DNA of 64,000 nucleotides from Nocardiopsis xinjiangensis YIM 90004 (GTDB lineage Bacteria; Actinomycetota; Actinomycetes; Streptosporangiales; Streptosporangiaceae). The stretch is taken from positions 75,301 to 139,300 of the forward strand of contig NZ_ANBE01000006.1 of the NCBI RefSeq assembly GCF_000341145.1, in the 5' to 3' direction. The notes beneath the pieces are model-generated. The model ran no database searches. It was not told where the DNA came from and saw only the letters and a program-made list of their open reading frames with translations. A program made the position numbers and the translations under genes. This document shows, one piece after another, positions 34,013 to 43,230 of the stretch; the first letter of the stretch is position 1; every line of letters starts with the position of its first letter.

Positions 34013-35245
34013 ATGCACCCACCCCAGGACACCAACGACCACCACGACGAGCACGCCCTGCCCGCCCCCGTGGCCCAACGCCTGCACAAAGCCACCCACA
34101 GCGTCCTGGTCGACCCCGACGCCCTCCAAGCCGTCCGCGAACGCTTCGACACCGAACAAGCCCACATCCTGGGCCACTACCTCACCCAGGCCCAATCACC
34201 CAACACCCTGCGCGCCTACCGCACCGACTGGAGCCACTTCACCACCTGGTGCCTGGCCGAACACCGCCAGAGCCTGCCCGCCGACCCCGTCGACGTCGCC
34301 GTCTACCTCGCCGCCTGCGCCCACACCCGCACCACCACCGGAACCTGGGCCCTGGCCACCTCCACCCTCCAACGACGCGCCGCCGCCATCGCCGCCGTCC
34401 ACGCCGCCCACGGCCTGGCCTCACCCACCCGCACCGACGTGGTACGCACCACCCTGCGCGGCATCCGACGCACCCGCCGCACCCGCCCCCAACGCAAGAA
34501 CCCCCTGCTGCTGCACACCCTGGAACACCTGCTCACCCAACGCCCCACCGACGGATGGCCCGGGGGAGTGGCACGCAGACGCGACGCCCTCCTCCTACTC
34601 ACCGGCTTCGCCGGCGCCCTACGACGCAGCGAACTGGCCGACCTGCACCTGGCCGATGCGCACCTGCGCACCGACCCCACCACCGGCCACCCCACCCTCC
34701 TCATCGAACTGGGCGCCACCAAAACCGACCAAGAAGGACAACGCGGCCACCAGGTCGCCCTCCCACGCGGACGCCACCCCCACACCTGCTGCCTGTGCGC
34801 CTACACCGACTGGACCAACCTCCTGGCCCTGCACCACACCCACGGCCACCACACCTTGCGCACCCACCTGCAACACACCGCCCCCACACCACCCCCACCC
34901 ACCACACACCACTGCCACACCCTGCTCACCCACCCACCCCAACTCCCACCCAACACACCCCTCCTACCCACCATCGACCGCCACGGCCGCATCGGCACCC
35001 GCCCCATGTCCGGCCGCGCCGTCACCGAACTCGTCAAACGCTACGCCGCACGCGCCGGCCTGGACCCCGCCGACTTCGGCGGCCACTCCCTACGCGCCGG
35101 CTTCGCCACCCAAGCCGCCCTCGGCGGAGCAGGCGACCGCGAAATCATGCGCCAAGGCCGCTGGACCAACCCCCGCACCGTCCACGACTACATCCGCACC
35201 GCCGACCCCCTCGAAGACAACGCCGTCACCCGCCTGGGCCTGTGA
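34013..35245 (+). CDS. Tyrosine recombinase/phage-integrase family
   Basis: 410-residue site-specific recombinase. A SAM-like core-binding domain (TLRAYRTDWSHFTTWCLAEHRQ) precedes the catalytic domain with Arg in GALRRSELADL, H-x-x-R in GGHSLRAGFATQAAL, Trp in GRWTN and the nucleophile Tyr393 in VHDYIRTAD. All catalytic elements appear intact. A proline/histidine-rich insertion (about 285-315) and CCLCAY may be a zinc- or metal-binding loop. No excisionase, flanking repeats or tRNA target is visible, so this looks like a solitary integrase. Composition matches its neighbours. Confidence 0.87.
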   Translation: MHPPQDTNDHHDEHALPAPVAQRLHKATHSVLVDPDALQAVRERFDTEQAHILGHYLTQAQSPNTLRAYRTDWSHFTTWCLAEHRQSLPADPVDVAVYLAACAHTRTTTGTWALATSTLQRRAAAIAAVHAAHGLASPTRTDVVRTTLRGIRRTRRTRPQRKNPLLLHTLEHLLTQRPTDGWPGGVARRRDALLLLTGFAGALRRSELADLHLADAHLRTDPTTGHPTLLIELGATKTDQEGQRGHQVALPRGRHPHTCCLCAYTDWTNLLALHHTHGHHTLRTHLQHTAPTPPPPTTHHCHTLLTHPPQLPPNTPLLPTIDRHGRIGTRPMSGRAVTELVKRYAARAGLDPADFGGHSLRAGFATQAALGGAGDREIMRQGRWTNPRTVHDYIRTADPLEDNAVTRLGL

Positions 35246-35318
35246 CCCCCACCAACAGACCGGGCGAACCCACCCCAGCGACACATTAAGTTAGTAAGGG
35301 GAGAAAGGGGACGGACGT

Positions 35319-36659
35319 ATGGTCGAACAATTCCGCACCGCATTCCAACAACTCATCGACGCCTCAGCCGCAGCAGACCCCCACCACTTCCCAGACGCCC
35401 TCCACCGCGTCCACACCCAAGCCGCCCACGTACCCACCAACGAACGCGAACTCGCCCTCGAAGCCCTCACCACCCTGCTCCGAACCACACACCTGGCCCC
35501 CGGCATCACCGCCGACCTGTCCGTCCTGGCAGGCGCCCTCGTCGAACTCGGCACCGACCCCGGCCCCACCGGCCCCCACATCCTCCACCTACTACACACC
35601 GTCGGCCAAGACGCCCTCACCTTCCTCCACGCCTGGAACCACACCGGCGAGGACACCCCACCCGCACCCGACCACACCACCGCCGACGCCGAAACCCGCG
35701 TCGCCACCCACCTGGGCCCCCACACCGCCCCCACCGCCACCATGAGCTGGTGGACCCTGGGCCGCCACACCCTGGCCGCACGCACCATGCTCAGCGAACC
35801 CAGCGTCCGCGCCCACCTGCGCCGCACCCCCGCCCTGCACGCCAACCTCATGGCCCTGGCCAACCAACTCAGCCCCCACCTGGCCGACTTCGACGACATC
35901 CGCGCCCTCCTGCGCATGAGCGAAGCCACCTCCGCCCTGGTCCTGCACCGCACCACCGGCCGCGCCTTCCGCGTCCTCTTCGACGGCATCGGCGACAACT
36001 TCCAACTCCACACCCTGCTCGCCCACGCCCTCATCGGCCCGAACCGCCAAGGCCTCAGCGGCCCAGAACCCGACCCCCGCTGGGTCGCCTCCTTCCGCGA
36101 CGGCCCCACCGACCCCGACGCACGAACCGTCTGGGGCTGGTGGAACCTTCTCGCCCACGACGGCACCTGGGTCTGGAACGAAGGCATGCCCGCCGAGATC
36201 CCCACCGTCGAAGGCGAACGCGTCCTGATCCTGGACCCCCAGCCCTACCCGCGCTCCTGGAACGCCGGACGCCGCCACCGCCACGTCCACGGCTGGCTGG
36301 TCGTGGACAGCGAACTGGACCACGCAGAAACCCAACTGTGGTGGAAACACATCGCCCCGGCCGAACCCGCCCTGCCCCACCAGGAGCCGGAGCAGGCGCC
36401 CCTGCCCGAACCGCTCACCACCGCCGACCTGAGCACACCCCCCGCACGGCCCGCAACGGCCCATCCCGCGCCCGAGAGCACGCCGCAACCTGCACCCGAG
36501 ACCACCGCGGACACCGGCCCCGGGTCCGGGTCCGCGCCCCTCGCCCAACCCGCCGCCCCCACTCAGGGCCGGCGCCGCCCCCACCCCGCCCTGGGACTGC
36601 CGCCCCTGCCCCCGGAAGTCTCACGCAGCCACTCCTGGGGCCCCACCTGGCGGCACTGA
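35319..36659 (+). CDS. Hypothetical protein, 446 aa
   Basis: Unrecognised protein. Residues 1-220 are strongly helical and leucine/histidine-rich, residues 220-340 form a mixed domain with VLFDGIGDNFQLHTLLAHAL, WGWWNLLAHDGTWVWNEGMP and RHRHVHGWLVVDSELDHAETQLWW, and the last 100 are a proline/alanine-rich low-complexity tail. No signal peptide or membrane helix. ATG at 35319 with AAAGGGG upstream. It follows the recombinase by 73 bp on the same strand. Function cannot be assigned. Confidence 0.6.
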   Translation: MVEQFRTAFQQLIDASAAADPHHFPDALHRVHTQAAHVPTNERELALEALTTLLRTTHLAPGITADLSVLAGALVELGTDPGPTGPHILHLLHTVGQDALTFLHAWNHTGEDTPPAPDHTTADAETRVATHLGPHTAPTATMSWWTLGRHTLAARTMLSEPSVRAHLRRTPALHANLMALANQLSPHLADFDDIRALLRMSEATSALVLHRTTGRAFRVLFDGIGDNFQLHTLLAHALIGPNRQGLSGPEPDPRWVASFRDGPTDPDARTVWGWWNLLAHDGTWVWNEGMPAEIPTVEGERVLILDPQPYPRSWNAGRRHRHVHGWLVVDSELDHAETQLWWKHIAPAEPALPHQEPEQAPLPEPLTTADLSTPPARPATAHPAPESTPQPAPETTADTGPGSGSAPLAQPAAPTQGRRRPHPALGLPPLPPEVSRSHSWGPTWRH

Positions 36660-36666
36660 AACACCA

Positions 36667-36710
36667 CGGTCCCGGGCCCGGCCCCGGCACAGGAACCAGA
36701 CCCGGGACCG
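36667..36710. terminator. Long-arm hairpin between convergent genes
   Basis: CGGTCCCGGG (36667-36676) pairs exactly with CCCGGGACCG (36701-36710), 24-nt loop, just after the 446-aa protein's stop and before the end of the convergent membrane-protein gene. Probable bidirectional terminator without T-tract. Confidence 0.5.
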
Positions 36711-36725
36711 CCCAGGCCCCACCGG

Positions 36726-37211
36726 TCAATACCGGTGCTTGGGCCCATCCTCCGAAGGATCCTGCCCATACAGGCCCTCGAAGTACTCCTCCTCACTGAC
36801 CTCGCCCTTCTCACGGCCCCTCCACCGCGTTCCCACGAACAACGGCGCCAACAACACCATCACCACGGGCACGAACACACCCAACGGCAACAGCACCATC
36901 GCACCCTCGGCGCCAGGAACCATCGGCAAACGTTCCAAAAGATGCATCCGCACCACCGCCACAGCGCTGGCCCCGCCCATCGTCAAAGCGGTACCGAAAG
37001 CCAACATGGGCGTCAAGCGGGACGGAACGGCCACCAGAGCCAGGATCAGACCAGCGGCCGCCAACCCGGACAGAGCCAAAGGCCCTGAACCGGCCAACAC
37101 AGAACCGTCGTTGGCATGCAGGTTCCTCAAGTGGGAGAACGCCCAGCCGGCAATCAGGACCAACAACGGTCCCAACAGCAGTCCGGACAAGAAGCCGACA
37201 ACATGTCGCAC
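36726..37211 (-). CDS. Four-helix membrane protein
   Basis: 161 residues with four predicted transmembrane helices (VVGFLSGLLLGPLLVLIAGW, LALSGLAAAGLILALVAV, LTPMLAFGTALTMGGASAVA, MVLLPLGVFVPVVMVLLAPL) and a charged cytoplasmic tail containing a tyrosine/acidic EEEYFEGLYGQDPSED segment. A YxxxGL-type tail of this kind occurs in several actinobacterial envelope proteins; the role is unknown. GTG at 37211 with GAGAGGAG upstream. Confidence 0.62.
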   Translation of the reverse strand: MRHVVGFLSGLLLGPLLVLIAGWAFSHLRNLHANDGSVLAGSGPLALSGLAAAGLILALVAVPSRLTPMLAFGTALTMGGASAVAVVRMHLLERLPMVPGAEGAMVLLPLGVFVPVVMVLLAPLFVGTRWRGREKGEVSEEEYFEGLYGQDPSEDGPKHRY

Positions 37212-37335
37212 GGGGAGCTCCTCTCAGGGGTTGCGCAGCACCCTAGCGACAAAACCGATGAGAGCAACACATGCCACAAAACAGGCAACCCACGCGCCCA
37301 CCGCCCCAACTCGCCAAGGCCGCTAGGCTCACCCC

Positions 37336-37743
37336 GTGAGCAACCAACAACCCGACCACACGCCCGACATCGTCGAACTGGCCACCCGCATGTTCGACCA
37401 CGCACGCCAAGGCCAGGCCCAAACCCTGGACCAGTACCTGCGCGCCGGACTGCCGGTCAACCTCACCAACGACCAGGGCGACACCCTGCTCATGCTCGCC
37501 GCCCACCACGGCCACCCCGAAACCGTAGCCACCCTCATCACCCACGGCGCCGACCTGGACCGCCTCAACGACCACGGCCGATCCCCCCTGGCCGCCGCCG
37601 TCTTCCAAGGCCAGAGCGACCTCGTGGCCCTACTCACCCACCACGGCGCCGACCCCGACGCCGGCACCCCCACCGCCCGCGAGAGCGCCCACCTCTTCAA
37701 CAAGAGCACCTACCTCACCCTCTTCCAGGCCCCCACCGAATAA
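37336..37743 (+). CDS. Ankyrin-repeat protein
   Basis: 135-residue soluble protein with two full ankyrin repeats and a half: DQGDTLLMLAAHHGHPETVATLITHGADLD and DHGRSPLAAAVFQGQSDLVALLTHHGADPD, flanked by capping helices. It probably mediates a protein-protein contact. Some actinobacterial relatives lie near catalase genes, but none is seen here. GTG at 37336. It converges with the amino-acid permease. Confidence 0.85.
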   Translation: MSNQQPDHTPDIVELATRMFDHARQGQAQTLDQYLRAGLPVNLTNDQGDTLLMLAAHHGHPETVATLITHGADLDRLNDHGRSPLAAAVFQGQSDLVALLTHHGADPDAGTPTARESAHLFNKSTYLTLFQAPTE

Positions 37744-37754
37744 CCCCCCGCCCA

Positions 37755-37783
37755 CAAAAAAAGGGGGCGCCCCGGCCGCCCCC
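37755..37783 (-). terminator. Rho-independent terminator for the amino-acid permease
   Basis: On the minus strand GGGGGCG and CGCCCCC (37763-37783, 7-nt loop) are followed by a T-tract (complement of the A-run 37755-37762). It ends the permease transcript. Confidence 0.75.
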
Positions 37784-37804
37784 TCAACGCTCACCCGAGC
37801 ACAC

Positions 37805-39328
37805 TCACCCCGGGCCCGCGCCCTCCTGCCCAGAGCCGCTACCACCCTGGCCCTGGTTCCGGTTCTGCCGACGGGCCTCCTCAGGGTCGGCCCCCCGGCG
37901 CAACGCATCAGTACCGGCCCGCTCAGGCACCGGCAGCGCCACCGCACTGGGCTCACCCCCACCCAGACGGCGCCGCAGCTCATAAGCGAGTAGAACCACG
38001 GCCACCGACCCCAACGTCGCCCCCAACGCCTGACGCTGATCAGGGATGACAGCCATGGCCACACCGATGGTCACCAGCCCGGCCAACACCACCCAGGTCA
38101 AGTACGGAAACGCCCACATGCGCAGCGTCAACCGGTGGGGCTGCAACCGGCGCACCCGCGCACCCAACACCAACTGCGACGCACAAATGGTGATGAACAA
38201 CACCAGCAGAATCGCACCGATCGAGGAGACCAGGAACGGAAAGACCTCATCGGGGAACGCATACTCCACCACCACGGCCACATACCCCACCACGGTGCCC
38301 AGCAAGATCGCCCGCACCGGCACACCACGCCGGCTGGTACCCCGAAACACCCGGGGGGCATCCCCCTGACGGGTGAGCATGAACAACATCCGCGAAGAGG
38401 TGTACATCGCCGCGTTCAACACACTCAACACCGCGACGAAAACCACGATCTCCATGATGAGCGAGGCCCCCGGGATCCCCACCCGGTCCATCACCGCAAC
38501 GAAGGGGCTGTAACCCGGCTCCACGCTCTGCCAGGGCAGCACCATCACCACCACCAGGATCGAGGCCACGTAGAACAACCCGATCCGCCACAACACATTG
38601 GTCACAGCCGAGGCCACACCCCGCTCGGGCTCGGTACTCTCTCCCGCAGCCACCGTGATGATCTCCACGCCACCGAAAGAAAAGAGCACCACCACGGTCG
38701 CAGCCAGGACCGCCACCCACCCCTGGGGCACGAACCCGCCCTGAGCAAACAGATGGGACAGACCCGGCGCATCCGAACCCGACCACAAACCCAGCGACCA
38801 CAACACCCCCACCAACAAGAACGCCACGATCGTGGCGACCTTGACCAGGGAGAAGAACGACTCGGTCTCAGCGAAGACCCGCACCGAGATCAGATTGGCC
38901 ACCGTCATCGACACCAGCACCAACAGAGCCAGCATCCACCCGGGCAGAGCCACCCACTGGGCCAGGATCGCCGCACCGGCCGTCGACTCGGCCGCCACCA
39001 GCACCGCATACATCCACCAGTACAACCAACCGATGGCAAAACCGCCCCGCGGCCCGAACGCCAACCGGGCATGGTCGGAGAAGGAACCCCCGGTGGGAAC
39101 GGACACCACCATCTCACCCAGCGCCCGCAAGGTGAAGAAAACCAGCGCCCCCGCCAACGCATAGGACAACACCGCCGCTGGCCCAGCGGTCTGGATCACC
39201 GCCCCCGACCCGATGAAGAGCCCGGCACCGACCGAACCCCCGATAGCGATCAAGGCCATGTGGCGACGGCGCAGACTGTGCGCCAGCCCCGCACCTGCAT
39301 TGTTGTGGGCCGCATCCTGGTGCGGCAT
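37805..39328 (-). CDS. APC-family amino-acid permease (GABA/lysine type)
   Basis: 507-residue amino-acid transporter with 12 helices. The N-terminal SLRRRHMALIAIGGSVGAGLFIGSG signature and the helix 3 region FTLRALGEMVVSVPTGGSFSDHARLAFG are diagnostic of the AAT/GabP cluster. The C-terminal tail is basic/glycine-rich. Likely proton symport of GABA, proline or basic amino acids; the substrate cannot be fixed. ATG at 39328 with GCAGGAG upstream. Confidence 0.9.
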   Translation of the reverse strand: MPHQDAAHNNAGAGLAHSLRRRHMALIAIGGSVGAGLFIGSGAVIQTAGPAAVLSYALAGALVFFTLRALGEMVVSVPTGGSFSDHARLAFGPRGGFAIGWLYWWMYAVLVAAESTAGAAILAQWVALPGWMLALLVLVSMTVANLISVRVFAETESFFSLVKVATIVAFLLVGVLWSLGLWSGSDAPGLSHLFAQGGFVPQGWVAVLAATVVVLFSFGGVEIITVAAGESTEPERGVASAVTNVLWRIGLFYVASILVVVMVLPWQSVEPGYSPFVAVMDRVGIPGASLIMEIVVFVAVLSVLNAAMYTSSRMLFMLTRQGDAPRVFRGTSRRGVPVRAILLGTVVGYVAVVVEYAFPDEVFPFLVSSIGAILLVLFITICASQLVLGARVRRLQPHRLTLRMWAFPYLTWVVLAGLVTIGVAMAVIPDQRQALGATLGSVAVVLLAYELRRRLGGGEPSAVALPVPERAGTDALRRGADPEEARRQNRNQGQGGSGSGQEGAGPG

Positions 39329-39512
39329 CTGACTCCTGCTCACCCGCACAAGCCTATGAGCCCCCACACCCCACACGTCCCATCACCCCACACACAAACA
39401 CCCGCCCCTCGGCCGTTACCACGACACGCCCCACCCACACCACTACACAAAGCAATCACACTGCTACATTCAGCACGCGTTTTTGTGCACACCCCGACCC
39501 CGAAAGGCCCGC

Positions 39513-40283
39513 ATGACCACCACCCCGGCCGCCACCATCAACCTCGACCACATCACCACCCTCTACCGCACCCACCGCGACGACCTCGCCCGCGCACGCG
39601 AACACATGCGCGCCCACCACCTGGCCGCCGACCCCACCATGACCCCCCAACTCGACGACATCGAAGCAGAAATCACCTACCTGCTCCTACGCGAACACCA
39701 ACCCCGGAACGTCGTCGAGATCGGCACCTACTACGGCTGGTCCACCACCTGGATCCTCACCGCCCTAGCCCACAACGGCACCGGCCACCTCCACTCCTTC
39801 GACATCCTCGACCACGCCCCCCGCCACGTACCCGACGACCTCGCCCAAGACCGCTGGACCTTCACCAAAGGCGACGTACGAGCCAAGATCGCCCACATCC
39901 CCACCCACACCGACTACCTCTTCCTCGACGCCGCCCACAACGGATGGTTCGCACGCTGGTACATCAACCACCTGCTGCCCCTGCTCGACCCCCACATCCC
40001 CATCAGCGTCCACGACGTCTTCCACCAGCGCTACGCCCTGCCCTTCACCGAAGGCGCCTTCGTCCTCAAATGGCTCACCAACAACACCACCAACTACTTC
40101 ACCGCCTCAGCCCCCCGCGCACCCCGCGCCCACCAACACCTCAACGACCTCAAAACCGAACTGGGCCTGAACGAACCCATCCGTACCAGCGCCACCAACC
40201 CCATGATCTTCTTCCGCATGCCCCAACGCCCCCGCCCCGGCTACAGCCTCAACACCCCACCCCAACGCCCCGACAACACCTGA
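39513..40283 (+). CDS. Class I SAM-dependent methyltransferase
   Basis: 256-residue methyltransferase resembling Methyltransf_24. Motif I is NVVEIGTYYGWSTTWIL, HSFDILD ends strand 2, and DYLFLDAAHNGWFARWYINHLL resembles the metal- or substrate-proximal region of small O-methyltransferases and macrocin/rhamnosyl methylases. HDVFHQRYALPF follows. ATG at 39513 with GAAAGG upstream. The acceptor is unknown. Confidence 0.78.
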   Translation: MTTTPAATINLDHITTLYRTHRDDLARAREHMRAHHLAADPTMTPQLDDIEAEITYLLLREHQPRNVVEIGTYYGWSTTWILTALAHNGTGHLHSFDILDHAPRHVPDDLAQDRWTFTKGDVRAKIAHIPTHTDYLFLDAAHNGWFARWYINHLLPLLDPHIPISVHDVFHQRYALPFTEGAFVLKWLTNNTTNYFTASAPRAPRAHQHLNDLKTELGLNEPIRTSATNPMIFFRMPQRPRPGYSLNTPPQRPDNT

Positions 40284-40326
40284 CCCCCACCCACAAAAAA
40301 GGGACCAGGGCCCAGAGAACACACCC

Positions 40327-41088
40327 TCACGAGCTCTCAGCACCCGGACCCAACCGCCGCCCACGCTCCCGAACCCCCTCACGCACCGACACCACATCAG
40401 CCGCATCCGCCACGATCCGCGAAAAATTCGCCGGCTGATCCAAACTCACCATGTGCCCCGCCCGCGGAACATTCACCAAACGCCCGTCAGCACACGCATC
40501 AAAAAACTTCTTCTCATGAATCCGGAAATGATCACGCGCCCCGTTGACCAACCACACCGGACCCTCATACGAAGCCAAAGCCGACAACGTATCCAACCCC
40601 TGAACCTGATCAATGACCGCAGTAGCCGCCTCCACAGCCAAACCACCGTCCAACACCGCCTCCGCCGCACCATCACGCAACGTCAACCGATGAAAACGCT
40701 CATTGACCGCCGCACCCCGATCCGGCAACCGATCCATCAACACCGACGGAATCCGATACACCTGCGCCAACGCCTGAGCCGGCCTGGCCGTACAACTGGC
40801 CGCCACCAACCCCGCCACCCGCCCCGAAGACGCACCAGCAGCAGCAATCGAAATGAACCCGCCCAAACTCAACCCACACAACAACGCCCGACCGCCCACA
40901 CCATCGATCGCACCCAGGACCGCATCGACCGCCCCACCCAGCGAGAACTCCTCACCCCGCCGCGAACCATGCCCAGGCAGATCCGGCGCCACCACACGCC
41001 GCCCCTCAGAAGCCAACAACTCCACCTGCGGCCGCCACATACTCGACGACAACCGCAACCCGTGCACCAGAACGATCGGAACGCCCAT
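40327..41088 (-). CDS. Alpha/beta hydrolase
   Basis: 253-residue hydrolase. HGLRLSSSMWRPQ (oxyanion loop), VVAPDLPGHGSR, nucleophile LCGLSLGGFIS, acid in LVNGARDHFRIHEK and catalytic His in RAGHMVSLDQP complete a standard triad. It resembles menH/lactonase-type hydrolases. The ATG (41088) overlaps the exonuclease III stop by one nucleotide (TGATG), so the two genes are translationally coupled. An alternative GTG one codon earlier also overlaps. Confidence 0.83.
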   Translation of the reverse strand: MGVPIVLVHGLRLSSSMWRPQVELLASEGRRVVAPDLPGHGSRRGEEFSLGGAVDAVLGAIDGVGGRALLCGLSLGGFISIAAAGASSGRVAGLVAASCTARPAQALAQVYRIPSVLMDRLPDRGAAVNERFHRLTLRDGAAEAVLDGGLAVEAATAVIDQVQGLDTLSALASYEGPVWLVNGARDHFRIHEKKFFDACADGRLVNVPRAGHMVSLDQPANFSRIVADAADVVSVREGVRERGRRLGPGAESS

Positions 41089-41906
41089 CACGCCCCCTCC
41101 AACTCATAACGCACCGTCACCGGAGCATGATCGGACCACCGCGACCCGTGCTCGGCCGCACGCTCCACGCGAGCCGACACCGCACCCCGAGCCAACCCCG
41201 CCGTAGCCATCTGATAATCAATCCGCCAACCCGCATCATTATCGAAAGCCCGCCCCCGATAAGACCACCACGAATACGGGCCCACCTGATCCGGATACAA
41301 CCCCCGCACCACATCAACCAACCCGGCCCGCTCCAACACCCGCCCCAACCACGCGCGCTCCTCCGGCAAAAACCCTGAATTCTTACGATTACCGCGCCAA
41401 TTCTTCAGATCAGCCTCCGTGTGAGCAATATTCCAATCCCCACACACCACCAACTCACGCCCCCGCGCACACGCCTCCGCCGAAGCCCCCACCACATAAG
41501 GCAGGAACGCCTCCATGAAACGCTCCTTCTCCTCCTGACGCGGCGTACCCACCTCACCCGAAGGCAGATACAAACTCGCCACCGTCACCGACCCCAGGTC
41601 CACCTCCACATACCGACCCGCATCAGCGAACTCACTCACACCAAAACCCACACGCACCGCATCGGGCTCACGGCGTGAATACACCGCCACCCCCGCACGC
41701 CCCTTCGCAGCAGCCGGACACAACTGCACATGCCACCCCTCAGGAGACAACACCTCAGCCGACAACTGCCCAGCCAACGCACGACTCTCCTGAACACACA
41801 CCACATCAGCGCCCGTGCCGGCCAACCAGTCCACGAACCCCGGATCCTTCTTGGCCGCCGCACGCAGCCCATTGACATTGACAGTGGAAATCTCGATGCG
41901 CCTCAC
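41088..41906 (-). CDS. xthA: Exodeoxyribonuclease III
   Basis: 272-residue AP endonuclease/3'-exonuclease of the EEP superfamily. Motifs include TVNVNGLRAAAK, VVCVQESRA (metal Glu), RYVEVDLGSVTVASLYLPSG, VVCGDWNIAHTEADLKNW (catalytic Asp and Asn), RIDYQMAT and SDHAPVTV (catalytic His). It repairs abasic sites. The GTG start at 41906 lacks a strong ribosome site. It forms an overlapping pair with a downstream hydrolase. Confidence 0.92.
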   Translation of the reverse strand: MRRIEISTVNVNGLRAAAKKDPGFVDWLAGTGADVVCVQESRALAGQLSAEVLSPEGWHVQLCPAAAKGRAGVAVYSRREPDAVRVGFGVSEFADAGRYVEVDLGSVTVASLYLPSGEVGTPRQEEKERFMEAFLPYVVGASAEACARGRELVVCGDWNIAHTEADLKNWRGNRKNSGFLPEERAWLGRVLERAGLVDVVRGLYPDQVGPYSWWSYRGRAFDNDAGWRIDYQMATAGLARGAVSARVERAAEHGSRWSDHAPVTVRYELEGA

Positions 41907-41954
41907 ACACCAAAGACTAGGACCTCACCCACCCAGACCTCACCCACACCCGCT

Positions 41955-42974
41955 CTACTCATCAGCAGCCAACTCCCGCAACACCCCATAAGTACGGTTC
42001 ACCGAAGCCGCCTCACGCCGCGCCCCCTCACTCACCTCGATATAAGCCTGCGACGAAGACACCGACGCATGCCCCAACAAATGCATGATCTCGGTGACCG
42101 AAGCCCCGTCCTCGGCCAACCGCGTCGCGAAAGTGTGCCGCAACGCGTGCACCAACGTGCCCCGCGCCACCCGATCACCCACCCCCGCATGCCGATAACA
42201 CTGCTGCACCAAATACTGCAGACCCCCGCGCCGCAACCCCCGGCCACGGTTGTCCACCAACAACGCCTCCTCATCACGCACCGCACGCCCGAACCGCCCA
42301 CGCCGCGAGACCAGATACGCCTCCAACAAAGCCTCCAACGGCCCCTCGATCGGCAACACCCGCTCCGAGCCGCCCTTACCCACCACCCGAACCCGACGCT
42401 CCCCGGGCCGACCACTGACCGCATCCACCCGCAACGACAGCATCTCCGCCGACCGCATCCCCGTCAGCAACGCCAACGCCAACACCGCCAGATCCCGCTC
42501 CGGCCACGGATCCCGCGCCTTACGCGCCCCCTGCGCCAGAGCCCGCAACAACTGCTCCGGGGTGTCCTCACCCCGCAACGGCTTCGGAGCCGCCGAACGC
42601 ACCCTCGGCCGCGGCACCGCCGACATCGGATTGCCCGCCAACACCTGCTCAGCCACCCAGAACCGAAAGAACCCGTTCCACGTCGACCACGCCCGCACCA
42701 CACTCGAAGCAGCCCGCTCAGCAGCAAACTCCGCAAACGCCGACCGCAGCACCACCACCTCCAGCCGACCCAACTCCACCTCTTCGGGCCGAACCTGCAC
42801 CACACGCGCCACACACCCCAGCACCGCATGCAGATCCCGCCGGTAGGCCGCCACCGTGTGCGCCGAGGGCTTGGCCGCACCCCGGGCCCGCAAATACTCC
42901 TCCACCAGATCGACCACCCGATCACCGCCGCGGCGGCCCGACCCGTCTGCGTCCTCGTCGTGTTGCACACCCAT
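41955..42974 (-). CDS. XerC/XerD-type tyrosine recombinase
   Basis: 339-residue Xer-type recombinase. The core-binding domain (VDLVEEYLRARGAAKPSAHTVAAYRRDL) is followed by the catalytic domain with Arg in LLTGMRSAEMLSL, Lys in VVGKGGSERVLPI, HALRHTFATRLAEDG (H-x-x-R), HLLGHASVSSSQAYIEVS and the nucleophile Tyr311. Its gene lies 0.4 kb from a symmetric Xer-like site and 0.8 kb from a dif-like site. That proximity recalls XerS/difSL and XerH/difH, where a single recombinase gene sits beside its site. ATG at 42974; ATG 42986 is an alternative. Confidence 0.9.
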   Translation of the reverse strand: MGVQHDEDADGSGRRGGDRVVDLVEEYLRARGAAKPSAHTVAAYRRDLHAVLGCVARVVQVRPEEVELGRLEVVVLRSAFAEFAAERAASSVVRAWSTWNGFFRFWVAEQVLAGNPMSAVPRPRVRSAAPKPLRGEDTPEQLLRALAQGARKARDPWPERDLAVLALALLTGMRSAEMLSLRVDAVSGRPGERRVRVVGKGGSERVLPIEGPLEALLEAYLVSRRGRFGRAVRDEEALLVDNRGRGLRRGGLQYLVQQCYRHAGVGDRVARGTLVHALRHTFATRLAEDGASVTEIMHLLGHASVSSSQAYIEVSEGARREAASVNRTYGVLRELAADE

Positions 42975-43116
42975 ACCCCACAGCATCCCCCATCGGCCCG
43001 CCCCGGCCCCACCCGCACACAGATCCCGACCGCGCCGCGCCCCAGGCCCAGGAAGAGGGGGTGTGCGCAACGGTCACCGCGGGGGAGCGGACCCGGGGCG
43101 GGGGAGCACCCACAGC

Positions 43117-43131
43117 GTTCGCACAGCGAAC
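43117..43131. repeat. Dyad copy 1 upstream of the recombinase
   Basis: GTTCGC-ACA-GCGAAC, a perfect 6-bp dyad, about 145 bp upstream of the Xer-type gene. A second, nearly identical dyad lies 99 bp to the right. Confidence 0.6.
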
Positions 43132-43215
43132 ATATGGCGGGTGCCTGGAACTGAGGCAACGGGGCAGGGGAGGGCCGAGGAAGATCCGGCAAGCAGCAGA
43201 CCGGGGGAGCGGGTC

Positions 43216-43230
43216 GTGCGCACAGCGAAC
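43216..43230. repeat. Dyad copy 2 upstream of the recombinase
   Basis: GTGCGC-ACA-GCGAAC, one mismatch from copy 1 (43117-43131). Surrounding sequence (GGGGGAGC before, GGCGG after) is also shared, so a segment of roughly 30-40 bp looks duplicated. Possible operator pair. Confidence 0.6.

Noticed and set aside
33507-36659. A complete integrative element around the 34013 recombinase.
   Set aside because: No flanking direct repeats, tRNA, excisionase or conjugation genes, and base composition equals the surroundings.
40293-40312. Terminator for the hydrolase at 40327.
   Set aside because: A T-tract exists on the minus strand, but the stem (GGGCC / GGTCCC) is short and mismatched; too weak to list.
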